A DNA stretch of 64,000 bases from Prauserella aidingensis (GTDB lineage: Bacteria; Actinomycetota; Actinomycetes; Mycobacteriales; Pseudonocardiaceae). The notes below the pieces were generated by a model that saw nothing but the letters and a program-made list of their open reading frames with translations, was not told the DNA's origin and did not search any database. Below, in pieces: positions 45,120-58,925 of this stretch; the stretch's first letter is position 1; the number at the start of each line of letters is the position of its first letter. The translations under genes were made by a program, and so were the position numbers. The stretch lies in contig NZ_JAMTCN010000018.1 in the NCBI RefSeq assembly GCF_024171865.1, positions 1 through 64,000 of the forward strand, given 5' to 3'.

Positions 45120-46040
45120 ATGGGGGCCGTGACCCTCGAGAATCGCCTCCGCGGGCTGGCGTTCGGCGACCCGGGTGAGCTCCGTATCACACCGGACCAC
45201 CGGTTCGCCGGTGTCGCCGCACGGGCCCGCACGGATCGTGAGCGCTGGCTGGCCGCCGTGGTGCTCGGCGCGCACGGCCGGTACGCCGCTGCCACGACCC
45301 TCCTGCGCGGACTGCGCCACAGCAGCGACGTCGTGATCGCCTCGCTCGCGGCGAGCACCCTCGCCTCCCTCCGTCGACAGCTCGGCGGGCACGCCGCGGC
45401 CCTGCCCGCCGACGGGGCCGCGCTCGCCGTCGTGGCCGGGCTGCCCCTCACGGGGTCCGCCGACCACGACGGGATCGACGTCGCGGGCGCGTGGGCCGAC
45501 GCCCTGCTCGGGCTGGCCGCCGACCATCTCGCGTTGGGCGGACCCGCCACGGCGCGACGCCTCGTCGCGGAGGTGACGGCCGGTCTCGACGCGGCCTACG
45601 GGGTGGGTGGTGGCAGTCTGCGCTCCCGCGTGCGTGCGGGCTGGGTCGGCGCCGAGGCCGCGCTCGCCGGCGGCGACGCGGCCGCGGCCGTCGTATCGGC
45701 GGAGGAGGCGTTGCGCCGGGTCGAGGCGGCACCCGGGGTGAATCCGGTGCGGCACCGGGCCAAGACGGAGCTCGTCCTCGCCGCGGCGCTGTCGGCGTCC
45801 GCGCCCGGTGCGGCGGCGTCGACGCGGCCCGCGGAGTTGGTGGCATCGGCGCTCGCGACGATCGACGCCCACGGGTTCGCCTCGCTGTCGTGGCCCGCCC
45901 GGCTCCTCGCCGCCGACGCCGACCCGGCGCGTGCCGACGAGCACCGCCGCCGCGCCACGCGTGAGGTACACGCGCTGTTACCCAGGGTCGACCCCGAGTT
46001 GCGCAGACTCGCGGTGGAGTCGCCGTGGGTTCCGGCGTGA
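45120..46040 (+). CDS. Conserved hypothetical helical protein (Rv3415c position)
   Basis: A 306-residue Ala/Arg/Leu-rich soluble protein: VTLENRLRGLAFGDPGELRITPDHRFAGVAARARTD near the N-terminus, then repeated helical hairpins (RTDRERWLAAVVLGAHGRYAAATTLLRGL) suggestive of a TPR-like solenoid, and the tail LPRVDPELRRLAVESPWVPA. The ATG at 45120 follows GGAGG closely; a GTG at 45129 is possible. It lies between whiB and a bldM-type regulator, the place of Rv3415c in M. tuberculosis. Function unknown. Confidence 0.78.
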   Translation: MGAVTLENRLRGLAFGDPGELRITPDHRFAGVAARARTDRERWLAAVVLGAHGRYAAATTLLRGLRHSSDVVIASLAASTLASLRRQLGGHAAALPADGAALAVVAGLPLTGSADHDGIDVAGAWADALLGLAADHLALGGPATARRLVAEVTAGLDAAYGVGGGSLRSRVRAGWVGAEAALAGGDAAAAVVSAEEALRRVEAAPGVNPVRHRAKTELVLAAALSASAPGAAASTRPAELVASALATIDAHGFASLSWPARLLAADADPARADEHRRRATREVHALLPRVDPELRRLAVESPWVPA

Positions 46041-46169
46041 GCCCGCGACCTGGCGTTCCGGCATCCGGGTCAGAGAAATTTCAAAAAAGCCACCAGATCG
46101 TGTCAAGGTCCGGCCTCAAGCGTCCGATAGTGGGGGTAGTACGTCACCCGGCTGCAGGAAGGAACCCCC

Positions 46170-46766
46170 GTGACTACGGTCTTGATCTGCGACGACCGAC
46201 GCAGTGTCCGCGAAGGCCTCACCCGCGTGATGTCCGCTGTGCCCGGCGTCAGCCGCATCGACTGTGTAGCGCACGGTGACGAGCTGTTGGCGCGTTACTC
46301 CCGCCAGCCGGTCGACGTCGTGCTCGTGGGCACGCAGCGCGCCGTGCCCACGGGTGTGGAGGCCACGCGGCGTCTCGTGTCGGCGAACCCGCAGGCGAAC
46401 GTGATCGTCTTCGGTGCCCCGGACGACGCGGGCAGCATCGCCGCGGCCATCGCAGGCGGTGCCCGCGGCTACCTGCGCTGGGACGCCTCGCGGCCCGAAC
46501 TCGTCGCCGCCCTCGCGCACACGCTCGCCAGCACGTCCGTGCCCGCCCAGCGGCAGCCCGCCGACCCCGGCGTGCAGCTCACCGAGCGCGAGCTCCAGGT
46601 GCTGCGCGGCATGGCCCAGGGCAAGAGCAACGGCCAGATCGGCCGTGAGCTCTACCTGTCGGAGGACACGGTGAAGACGCACGCGCGTCGCCTGTTCCGC
46701 AAGCTCGGCGTGCGCGACCGCGCGCAGGCCGTGGCGCACGGCTTCCGGCGCGGACTCGTGGCCTGA
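46170..46766 (+). CDS. BldM-type orphan response regulator with degenerate receiver
   Basis: A 198-residue regulator: N-terminal receiver fold (MTTVLICDDRRSVREGL) and C-terminal LuxR-type HTH (LTERELQVLRGMAQGKSNGQIGRELYLSEDTVKTHARRLFRKLGVRDRAQAVAHGFRRGL), the latter very close to Streptomyces BldM. Gly54 (VVLVGTQ) stands where the phosphorylated Asp is expected, and the conserved Lys region reads GYLRWDAS, so phosphorylation is unlikely. No kinase gene is adjacent. Position between groEL/whiB and sigD-guaB matches the bldM locus of Streptomyces as I recall. A GTG start with AGGAAGG upstream. Confidence 0.85.
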   Translation: MTTVLICDDRRSVREGLTRVMSAVPGVSRIDCVAHGDELLARYSRQPVDVVLVGTQRAVPTGVEATRRLVSANPQANVIVFGAPDDAGSIAAAIAGGARGYLRWDASRPELVAALAHTLASTSVPAQRQPADPGVQLTERELQVLRGMAQGKSNGQIGRELYLSEDTVKTHARRLFRKLGVRDRAQAVAHGFRRGLVA

Positions 46767-46806
46767 TCTGCCTCCTCGCCGGAGGGCTTGCCCGGGGACG
46801 AACGCC

Positions 46807-46842
46807 GACGGGGCGTGGCATGACGACATGCCACGCCCCGTC
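46807..46842 (+). terminator. Terminator after the bldM-type gene
   Basis: GACGGGGCGTGGCATG (46807-46822), loop ACGA, CATGCCACGCCCCGTC (46827-46842), then TCTCG. The following 286 bp to sigD (46843-47128) hold its promoter region; no gene was recognised. Confidence 0.85.
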
Positions 46843-47128
46843 TCGTGCGCGAGGCGGGGTACCGTGACCGACGGCGATGCCGTGAACCGTGAGCGCATCG
46901 CCCACACGGCCGCCCGTCACGACGGACGCAGTGTGTTCGCGTGACCGGAGGCCGTTCGGCAGTGACCCGTCCGTGGGGCATGTCACCTGCGCGAGCGACG
47001 GCCGGGAACTCACGCGGAACTCAGAGAGTGGCCGGGTACTGTGGTCACGTCACCGGCGTGAGGGACGCTCAAACCCGCGCGCCGCTTTTCATGCACACCG
47101 AGACGTAACACCGGGATCGTTGTCTGCG

Positions 47129-47701
47129 ATGGCCACTGTGGGGGATGGACTGGACGAGTCGGTCGCCGCCGCTGTTGAGGGAGATCAGCAAGCGGTCGAG
47201 CGGCTGCTCGCTTCGATCCGCCCCCTAGTGGTGCGGTACTGCCGCGCCCGTGTTGGCAGGCAGGAGCGTTCGTACGCTTCGGCAGACGACGTGGCTCAGG
47301 AGGTGTGTCTCGCGGTGCTCACCGCTCTGCCCTCCTACCGCGACCAGGGACGACCGTTCCTGGCGTTCGTCTACGGCATCGCCGCTCACAAGGTGGCCGA
47401 CGCGCACCGCGCGGCAGCCAGGAACAAGGCGGAGCCGGTCGCCGATGTGCCGGACGAGATGGAGCGGGACGTCGGGCCCGAGCAGTTCGCCATCCAGGGC
47501 GAGCTGAACGAGCGCATGACGAAGCTGCTCCAGGTCCTGCCGGAGAAACAACGCGAGATCGTGGTGTTGCGCGTGGTCGTGGGACTGTCCGCGGAGGAGA
47601 CCGCGGAGGCCGTGGGCTCGACCCCCGGCGCGGTCCGGGTCGCTCAGCACCGTGCTCTCGCGCGGCTGCGCAAGGTGCTGGCCGCTGAGGAGGTGGTCTG
47701 A
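47129..47701 (+). CDS. sigD: ECF RNA polymerase sigma factor SigD
   Basis: A 190-residue extracytoplasmic-function sigma factor. Region 2: RYCRARVGRQERSYASADDVAQEVCLAVLTALPSYRDQGRPFLAFVYGIAAHKVADAHR. Region 4: LPEKQREIVVLRVVVGLSAEETAEAVGSTPGAVRVAQHRALARLRKVL. The next gene encodes its RsdA-type anti-sigma factor and starts one base after the sigD stop, so both come from one message. The ATG at 47129 gives the family length. In mycobacteria SigD is linked to starvation responses; the role here is inferred from that family. Confidence 0.94.
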   Translation: MATVGDGLDESVAAAVEGDQQAVERLLASIRPLVVRYCRARVGRQERSYASADDVAQEVCLAVLTALPSYRDQGRPFLAFVYGIAAHKVADAHRAAARNKAEPVADVPDEMERDVGPEQFAIQGELNERMTKLLQVLPEKQREIVVLRVVVGLSAEETAEAVGSTPGAVRVAQHRALARLRKVLAAEEVV

Positions 47702-51468
<3,767 letters not shown>

Positions 51469-51574
51469 CCGCGGCGCCGGCACCGGCACCGCGGCCGAGC
51501 CACCGACGACGGGTACGCGGCCCGAGCAGCGCCGCCGCGAGCGGCGGAATCGCCTGAGCGAGAGAGGACTACAC

Positions 51575-52732
51575 GTGCGGGATCTGGTCGAGATCGGCAT
51601 GGGACGGACCGCCCGGCGGTCGTACGACTTCGACGACATCGACATCGTGCCGTCGCGGCGGACGCGCTCGTCGAAGGTCGTGTCGACCGGGTGGCAGATC
51701 GACGCCTACCGGTTCGACCTGCCGCTCGTGACGCACCCGACGGACGCGGTCGTGTCGCCGCACACCGCCATCGAGATCGGCAGGCTCGGCGGGCTCGCCG
51801 CGCTGAACGCCGAGGGCCTGTGGGCGCGGCACGCCGACGCCGAGAGCGCGCTCGCCAGGGTCGCCGAGGCCGCCAAGGAGGGTGCGGCGCCGTCCGAGGT
51901 CGTCCAGCGCCTCCAGGAGCTGCACTCCGCTCCCGTCCGGCCCGACCTGATCACCGAGGCGGTGCGCACCGTGCGCGACTCGGGCGTCACCGTGGCGGCA
52001 CGTGTCAGCCCGCAGCACGCGGCCGAGCTCACTCCGCACCTGCTGTCCGCGGGCGTGGAGATCCTCGTCGTGCAGGGCACGATCGTGTCGGCCGAGCACG
52101 TGGGGGAGGACAACGGCGAGAGCGACACCGACCCGCTGAACCTCAAGGACTTCATCGCCGACCTCGACGTTCCGGTGGTCGCGGGCGGCGTGAGCGACTA
52201 CCGCACCGCGATGCACCTGATGCGCACCGGCGCGGCGGGCGTCATCGTCGGCCACGGCTACACCCCGGGTATCACCAGCACGGACCAGGTGCTCGGCATC
52301 GGCGTGCCGATGGCGACGGCGTTGATCGACGCCGCGGCTGCGCGCCGCGACTACCTCGACGAGACCGGCGGGCGCTACGTCCACGTGCTCGCCGACGGCG
52401 GGGTGCGTCACTCCGGCGACATCGCCAAGGCCGTCGCGTGCGGCGCGGACGCCGTCATGCTGGGCGCACCGCTGGCCGCAGCGTCCGAGGCGCCGGGCCA
52501 CGGGCTGTACTGGACGTCGGCGGCGGCCCACCCGTCGCTGCCGCGTTCGCGCGTGGCCACGGCCGGTCAGGGTGAGCACGGCGCCGTGGACCTGCGCACG
52601 TTGCTGCACGGGCCGTCGCAGGACCCGAGCGGCACGGTCAACCTGTTCGGCGCGCTCCGCCGGGCACTGGCCAAGACGGGCTACTCCGACCTCAAGGAGT
52701 TCCAGCGCGTCGGCCTCACGGTCCGCCACTGA
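51575..52732 (+). CDS. guaB3: GuaB3-family IMP dehydrogenase-related protein
   Basis: A 385-residue barrel related to IMPDH but without CBS domains: MRDLVEIGMGRTARRSYDFDDIDIVPSRRTRSS, HPTDAVVSPHTAIEIGRLGGLAALNAEGLWAR, ADGGVRHSGDIAKAVACGADAVMLG. In the loop aligned with GuaB GSICTTR it reads PGITSTDQ, so the catalytic cysteine is a threonine. As I recall, actinobacterial GuaB3 proteins share this change. Activity is uncertain; a cyanobacterial GuaB3 has been reported as a GMP reductase. A purine-pool role is likely from context with guaB. Confidence 0.93.
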   Translation: MRDLVEIGMGRTARRSYDFDDIDIVPSRRTRSSKVVSTGWQIDAYRFDLPLVTHPTDAVVSPHTAIEIGRLGGLAALNAEGLWARHADAESALARVAEAAKEGAAPSEVVQRLQELHSAPVRPDLITEAVRTVRDSGVTVAARVSPQHAAELTPHLLSAGVEILVVQGTIVSAEHVGEDNGESDTDPLNLKDFIADLDVPVVAGGVSDYRTAMHLMRTGAAGVIVGHGYTPGITSTDQVLGIGVPMATALIDAAAARRDYLDETGGRYVHVLADGGVRHSGDIAKAVACGADAVMLGAPLAAASEAPGHGLYWTSAAAHPSLPRSRVATAGQGEHGAVDLRTLLHGPSQDPSGTVNLFGALRRALAKTGYSDLKEFQRVGLTVRH

Positions 52733-52760
52733 CCGCCCTGACTGCCGTTCTGCGCCTGGC

Positions 52761-52813
52761 GCCCCCAAGGGCACCTTGGTCGCGTTGAGTGCAACCACAG
52801 TGCCCCTGGGGGC
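52761..52813. repeat. 53-bp palindrome copy 4, between guaB3 and the GMC oxidoreductase gene
   Basis: Arms 52761-52783 and 52791-52813 pair at about 20 of 23 positions around the loop GTTGAGT. It lies 28 bp after the guaB3 stop. Confidence 0.9.
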
Positions 52814-52936
52814 AACCGTGCCCGTGCTGCACCGACCGCATCGCGGCTACGGAGCGTCACGCGATGTGACAACATGAATTGACCCGTTGGTAACTTACCT
52901 CTGGTCAGAAGGTGCCTCGCTGGTTACAGTTTTGCT

Positions 52937-54667
52937 GTGACTTCGCGTAACACCATCGCTGAGGATGGCAGGACGGACCTCGACTACGACGTGCTGGTCG
53001 TCGGCTCCGGATTCGGCGGCAGCGTCGCGGCGCTGCGGCTGACGGAGAAGGGCTACCGCGTCGGTGTCGTCGAAGCGGGCAAGCGGTTCACCGACGAGGA
53101 CTTCGCCAAGACCTCCTGGGACCTGCGCAACTACCTGTGGGCGCCGCAGCTCGGCTGCTACGGCATCCAGCGGGTGCACCTGCTGCGCGACTGCATGATC
53201 CTCGCGGGCTCCGGCGTCGGCGGCGGCTCGCTGGTGTACGCGAACACCCTCTACCGGCCGCTCGCCCCGTTCTACCGGGACTCGCAGTGGTCGCACATCA
53301 CCGACTGGGAGTCCGAGCTCGCACCGTTCTACGACCAGGCGAGCCGCATGCTCGGCGTGAACGTCAACCCGACGGTGACCCCGTCCGACGAGGTCATGCA
53401 GAAGGTGGCCGCGGACATGGGCGTCTCCGACACCTACCACGCGACACCCGTGGGCGTGTACTTCGGCGAGCCGGGCAAGGACGTGCCCGACCCGTACTTC
53501 GGCGGCGCCGGGCCGGAGCGCACGGGCTGCACCGAGTGCGGCTCCTGCATGACCGGCTGCCGCGTGGGCGCGAAGAACACGCTCGTCAAGAACTACCTGT
53601 ACCTGGCCGAGCAGGGCGGGGCCCACGTCGTGCCGATGACGACCGTCACGGCGGTGCGGCCGCGGGGGAAGGGGGCGTTCGAGGTCGACCTGCGGAAGAC
53701 GGGCACGACGTCGAAGAAGTTCACCACGACCGTCACGGCGGGCCACGTGGTCATGGCCGCGGGCACGTGGGGCACGCAGAAATTGCTGCACGCGATGCGC
53801 GACACCGGCACGTTGCCGCGCCTGTCGAACCGTCTGGGCGAGCTGACGCGCACCAACTCCGAGGCCATCCTCGGCGCGGCGCGCACCGACGTCGACCCGG
53901 AACGCGACTACAGCCGCGGCGTCGCGATCACGTCGTCGATCCACCCCGACGAGGACACGCACGTCGAGCCGGTGCGCTACGGCAAGGGCAGCAACGCGAT
54001 GAGCCTGCTGCAGACGATCGCCACCGACGGCAGCCTCGCCGAGCCGCGGTGGAAGCAACTGGCCAAGTACATGCTCAAGCACCCGTTGAAGAGCGTGAAG
54101 ATGCTCAACGGCTACAAGTGGAGCGAGCGGACCGTGATCCTGCTCGTGATGCAGAGCCTCGACAACTCGATCACGACGTTCACCAAGCGGGGCCTGTTCG
54201 GGCGGCGCAGGTACACGTCGAGGCAGGGGCACGGCGAGCCGAACCCGACGTTCATCCCGGCGGGACACGAGGCCACGCAGCGCACCGCGGAACACATCGA
54301 CGGCGTCCCGGGTGGTACGTGGGGCGAGATCTTCGACATCCCGCTGACCGCCCACTTCATCGGCGGCGCGCCGATCGGCACGAACGCCGACGACGGCGTC
54401 ATCGACCCGTATCACCGGGTTTTCGGCTATCCGAACCTCCACATCGTGGACGGCACGGCGATCACGGCGAACCTGGGCGTGAACCCGTCGCTGACGATCA
54501 CGGCGCAGGCGGAGCGGGCGTTCTCGTTCTGGCCGAACGCGGGCGAGTCGGATCCGCGTCCGTCGCAGGACGAGCCGTACCGCCGGATCGACCCGGTCGC
54601 CCCGCGTCGCCCTGCGGTCCCCGCCGAGGCCCCGGGCGCCCTCCGCCTCCCCATCACCCCGGTGTAG
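52937..54667 (+). CDS. FAD-dependent GMC oxidoreductase (ChoD-like)
   Basis: A 576-residue flavoenzyme like M. tuberculosis ChoD (Rv3409c), which has the same position after guaB3. The FAD-binding VVGSGFGGSVAALRL is at 22-36, GSGVGGGSLVYANTLYRP follows, and NLHIVDGTAITANLGVNPSLTITAQAERA ends the FAD domain. Residues 198-208 form a tight Cys cluster (C198-x2-C201-x2-C204-x3-C208) unlike classical cholesterol oxidases and reminiscent of an iron-sulfur site. The substrate is unproven; sterol or other alcohol oxidation is possible. GTG start at 52937. Confidence 0.87.
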   Translation: MTSRNTIAEDGRTDLDYDVLVVGSGFGGSVAALRLTEKGYRVGVVEAGKRFTDEDFAKTSWDLRNYLWAPQLGCYGIQRVHLLRDCMILAGSGVGGGSLVYANTLYRPLAPFYRDSQWSHITDWESELAPFYDQASRMLGVNVNPTVTPSDEVMQKVAADMGVSDTYHATPVGVYFGEPGKDVPDPYFGGAGPERTGCTECGSCMTGCRVGAKNTLVKNYLYLAEQGGAHVVPMTTVTAVRPRGKGAFEVDLRKTGTTSKKFTTTVTAGHVVMAAGTWGTQKLLHAMRDTGTLPRLSNRLGELTRTNSEAILGAARTDVDPERDYSRGVAITSSIHPDEDTHVEPVRYGKGSNAMSLLQTIATDGSLAEPRWKQLAKYMLKHPLKSVKMLNGYKWSERTVILLVMQSLDNSITTFTKRGLFGRRRYTSRQGHGEPNPTFIPAGHEATQRTAEHIDGVPGGTWGEIFDIPLTAHFIGGAPIGTNADDGVIDPYHRVFGYPNLHIVDGTAITANLGVNPSLTITAQAERAFSFWPNAGESDPRPSQDEPYRRIDPVAPRRPAVPAEAPGALRLPITPV

Positions 54668-54705
54668 CCCCGCCGCGTGTCCCGCACCCGCACCCGGTCC
54701 GTCCA

Positions 54706-54833
54706 CGCGTGTCCTGCACCCGTGTCGCCGTGTTGCAGCTCCAGGGGCCCGTGTTGCGGGTTCCGGGGATCGTGTTGCGCATCCCGGGGGCTGTGTTGCG
54801 GGTTCAAGGGATCGTGTTGCGGTTTCCGGACAC
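54706..54833 (+). repeat. 21-nt tandem repeat array R3 with 17-nt leader, downstream of the GMC gene
   Basis: The leader CGCGTGTCCTGCACCCG (54706-54722) is followed by five 21-nt units beginning C/TGTGTTGCGG (54729-54833), in the sense direction of the GMC gene. The rest of the 410-bp gap (54834-55077) shows no other recognised signal except the next gene's GGAGGAG. Confidence 0.78.
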
Positions 54834-55077
54834 CGGGCGGGCCACCTCGCGGAGCTGACGGCACGCCGCGTCCGGGATGTCGTGGCCGGGTGGCTGTTTG
54901 TTCGGGTGGCTGTGCGTCCGGGGTGCGGCGTTCGGTGCCAGGGTGGGCCGTGTGTCGGGAGGCGGTGCACACGGCCTGGCCGTCGTGACGGGTTGACCTT
55001 CGAGTCGGTCGAAGCCCGAGGATCACTCGGCCGGTGGCAGCCCCCCACCGGCCCGAGCCGACGGAGGAGACCCGCTC

Positions 55078-55626
55078 ATGGCCACCACATCGACGACCAC
55101 ATCGACCACCGACTCGACCGGCGAATCGGCCACCGACGCCGATCCGACGATGGACGCCATCGTGTCCGCCGTGACGGCCGGCCGGGACGGTGACGTCGAC
55201 ACCGCCCGCCGTGAACTGCTGCGCATCTGGGCGCGGGTCGGTGCCGCGGGAGACCCGTTCCACCGCTGCACGCTGGCGCACTATCTGGCCGACCTCTACG
55301 ACGACCCGGCCGAGTCGCTGATGTGGGACGTTCGCGCGCTCGATGCCGCCGACGCGCTCACCGATCAGCGTGCCCGGCAACACGACGCGAGCCTGCACGT
55401 CGCCGGCTTCTACCCGAGCCTGCATCTCAACCTCGCCGACAACTTCCGGCGCCTGGGCGCGTTCCGGGCCGCAGCCGAGCACATCGAGGAGGCCGAGCGC
55501 CACACCTCGTCGCTCCCCGACGGCGCGTACGGCGACACCATCCGCGCGGCCGTTCGGGACGTGGGCCGTGCGGTGGCGCAACCCGACACGGCACGGCGCG
55601 CTTCGTCGCCCGGCCCCGCCCGGTGA
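55078..55626 (+). CDS. Hypothetical TPR-like helical protein
   Basis: A 182-residue cytosolic protein. A Thr/Ser-rich N-terminus (about 1-22) precedes helical hairpins: DAIVSAVTAGRDGDVDTARRELLRIWARVG, CTLAHYLADLYDDPAESLMWDVRALDAAD, SLHLNLADNFRRLGAFRAAAEHIEEAERHT. The last hairpin has a clear TPR look. GGAGGAG lies ten bases before the ATG. Function unknown. It is enclosed by two 21-nt arrays of opposite polarity (54706 and 55690). Confidence 0.78.
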   Translation: MATTSTTTSTTDSTGESATDADPTMDAIVSAVTAGRDGDVDTARRELLRIWARVGAAGDPFHRCTLAHYLADLYDDPAESLMWDVRALDAADALTDQRARQHDASLHVAGFYPSLHLNLADNFRRLGAFRAAAEHIEEAERHTSSLPDGAYGDTIRAAVRDVGRAVAQPDTARRASSPGPAR

Positions 55627-55689
55627 CGGTCCGGTCTCTCGCGATCGACCACGCCGAGAGCTCGTGGACACGCCCGCGGGCGTGTCCAC

Positions 55690-55878
55690 GGCCCCGGAAT
55701 CCGCAACACGATCCCCGCGTTCCGCAACACGGCCCCGGAATCCGCAACACGATCCCCGCGTTCCGCAACACGGCCCCGGAATCCGCAACACACGCCCCGG
55801 GATCCGCAACACGCGCCCGGGAATCCGCAACACGCGCCCCGGAAAGCGCAACACGGCGGGTCGGGTGCAGGACACGCG
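55690..55878 (-). repeat. 20-21-nt tandem repeat array R4 with 17-nt leader, downstream of the aldehyde dehydrogenase-like gene
   Basis: About eight units occupy 55690-55854 on the minus strand, including an exact duplication of a roughly 41-nt two-unit block. The leader at 55862-55878 is the exact reverse complement of the R3 leader at 54706-54722. The array begins 33 bp after the minus-strand stop at 55887. Confidence 0.8.
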
Positions 55879-55886
55879 AGGTGGGG

Positions 55887-57185
55887 TCAGGTCAGGGTCG
55901 TCAGTTGGGGAGTGGTGATCGCGTGCATGGTGATGTGGACCGTGGCCGGGTCGTAGTCCGGCACGTCGCCGACGACGACGCGAGTCGCCTCCAATTGCGA
56001 ACGCGCGCGCAGCGCCAGTGCGGTGTCGCCGGTGAACAGTCCGACCGCCGGAGCGGCCGCGCCGGGTACCGCGACCGCGGCGAGCGCCTCCTCCGGTTCG
56101 TCGGCGACCGTCACGGCCAGCACGGGGCCGCAGGCGGGTTCGTCCTCGGTGCCGGTGACGAGCGTCGGCTCTCCCGAGGCGCCGCCGGCCAGGACGGTCG
56201 CACCCGCCGCGGTGGCCTCGCTCAACCAGGCCGCCGTCCGCTCGGTGACCTCGGCGGGCAGGGCGGCCACCGAGACGGACGTGTCGTAGGCGCCGCCGGT
56301 CGGCTGGGCCTCGACGGCCGCGGTCAGCGCGGGCAGCAGTGCGTCGGCGACGGCCGAGCACACCACGGCCCGCCGCACCGCCTCCGGCCGCATCCCGCCC
56401 TGGCGGGTGGCGGCGACGGCGATGCGCTCGGCGGCGTCGTCGACGTCGGCGTTCGGGAGGCCGGTGACGACCACGGCGGCACCCCGTGACGGGGTCGTGG
56501 TGTCGATCCGCACCAGGTCGCCTGCCTCCGGCTCGTCGCCCGGCAGCACGGAGAACGCGCCCTCGGGCAGGCCGACCTCGCCCAGCGCCTCGCCGAGCGC
56601 CAGCGCGGACAACGGTGTCGCGGTGCCTGCGGCCACGATCACCGGCGTGCCCACGGCGAGTGCGGCGGCCACCGCGTGCGCGGCGCTGCGCAGCGGCGCC
56701 TCCGGTGACACCACGCCCAGCACCGGTCCCCGCGGGACGTCGTGGATCAGGGTCGTGACGCCGCCGTCGTTGCTGACCCGGCCGCCATGGGGGAGCGGGT
56801 TCCGTGCCGCGTACCGCAGCACGGCGACGGCGTCGTCGACCTCGCGCTGTGCCCAGCGCAGCGGGATGCCGCTCTCGGCCGTGAGCAGTTCCGAGAGTTC
56901 CTCGTGGCGTGCCTCGAGTTCGCCCGCGGCGATGTGCAGTGCGCTCGTGCGCAGCTGCTCGTCGTCGATCCGGCCGAGGCTCACGGCCGTCTCCACCGCG
57001 GTGGCGGCCTGCTCCGGCGTGGCCACCGCGACGGTCGCCACCTCGGTGTCGTCGGCGGGGTGGGTCACCGCGGCGGTGTCGGGACTCGACTCCGCGCGCC
57101 CGGCGATCCAGGCGTCGCGCGGCCGCGGGGTGTAGGCGTCGTCCTCGGTGTCGAACTCGAAATCCGGCGGGCCTGCTGTGGTCAT
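55887..57185 (-). CDS. Aldehyde dehydrogenase-fold protein lacking catalytic residues
   Basis: A 432-residue protein of the ALDH superfamily by its overall pattern ([92 protein letters not shown]). The usual PWNFP Asn motif reads SPEAPL, the KPS lysine is AAG, the ELGG glutamate region reads VVTGLPN, and the GQxC cysteine motif reads GGMR (263-266). It is therefore probably not an oxidoreductase and may be a structural or regulatory pseudoenzyme. The gene is divergent from guaA. Shorter than a typical ALDH (about 480). Confidence 0.82.
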   Translation of the reverse strand: MTTAGPPDFEFDTEDDAYTPRPRDAWIAGRAESSPDTAAVTHPADDTEVATVAVATPEQAATAVETAVSLGRIDDEQLRTSALHIAAGELEARHEELSELLTAESGIPLRWAQREVDDAVAVLRYAARNPLPHGGRVSNDGGVTTLIHDVPRGPVLGVVSPEAPLRSAAHAVAAALAVGTPVIVAAGTATPLSALALGEALGEVGLPEGAFSVLPGDEPEAGDLVRIDTTTPSRGAAVVVTGLPNADVDDAAERIAVAATRQGGMRPEAVRRAVVCSAVADALLPALTAAVEAQPTGGAYDTSVSVAALPAEVTERTAAWLSEATAAGATVLAGGASGEPTLVTGTEDEPACGPVLAVTVADEPEEALAAVAVPGAAAPAVGLFTGDTALALRARSQLEATRVVVGDVPDYDPATVHITMHAITTPQLTTLT

Positions 57186-57328
57186 GGGCGCACCTTATGT
57201 GGGCCCGCTCACCCGCCGTCACACCCGCCGTGACGTGGGGCCGCACGCGGCCCACCTGGCGGCGAGCGCCGTCGGCTCACCTGCGACGATGGGAGCCGGT
57301 CGAATGTCGCAGCGAGGAGGTCCCGCTC

Positions 57329-58906
<1,578 letters not shown>

Positions 58907-58925
58907 CGCGCGAGACGAACCGGGG

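Noticed and set aside
54706-55878. Possible CRISPR arrays at the 21-nt repeats
   Set aside because: Units are contiguous with no unique spacers, too short, and no cas genes are present.
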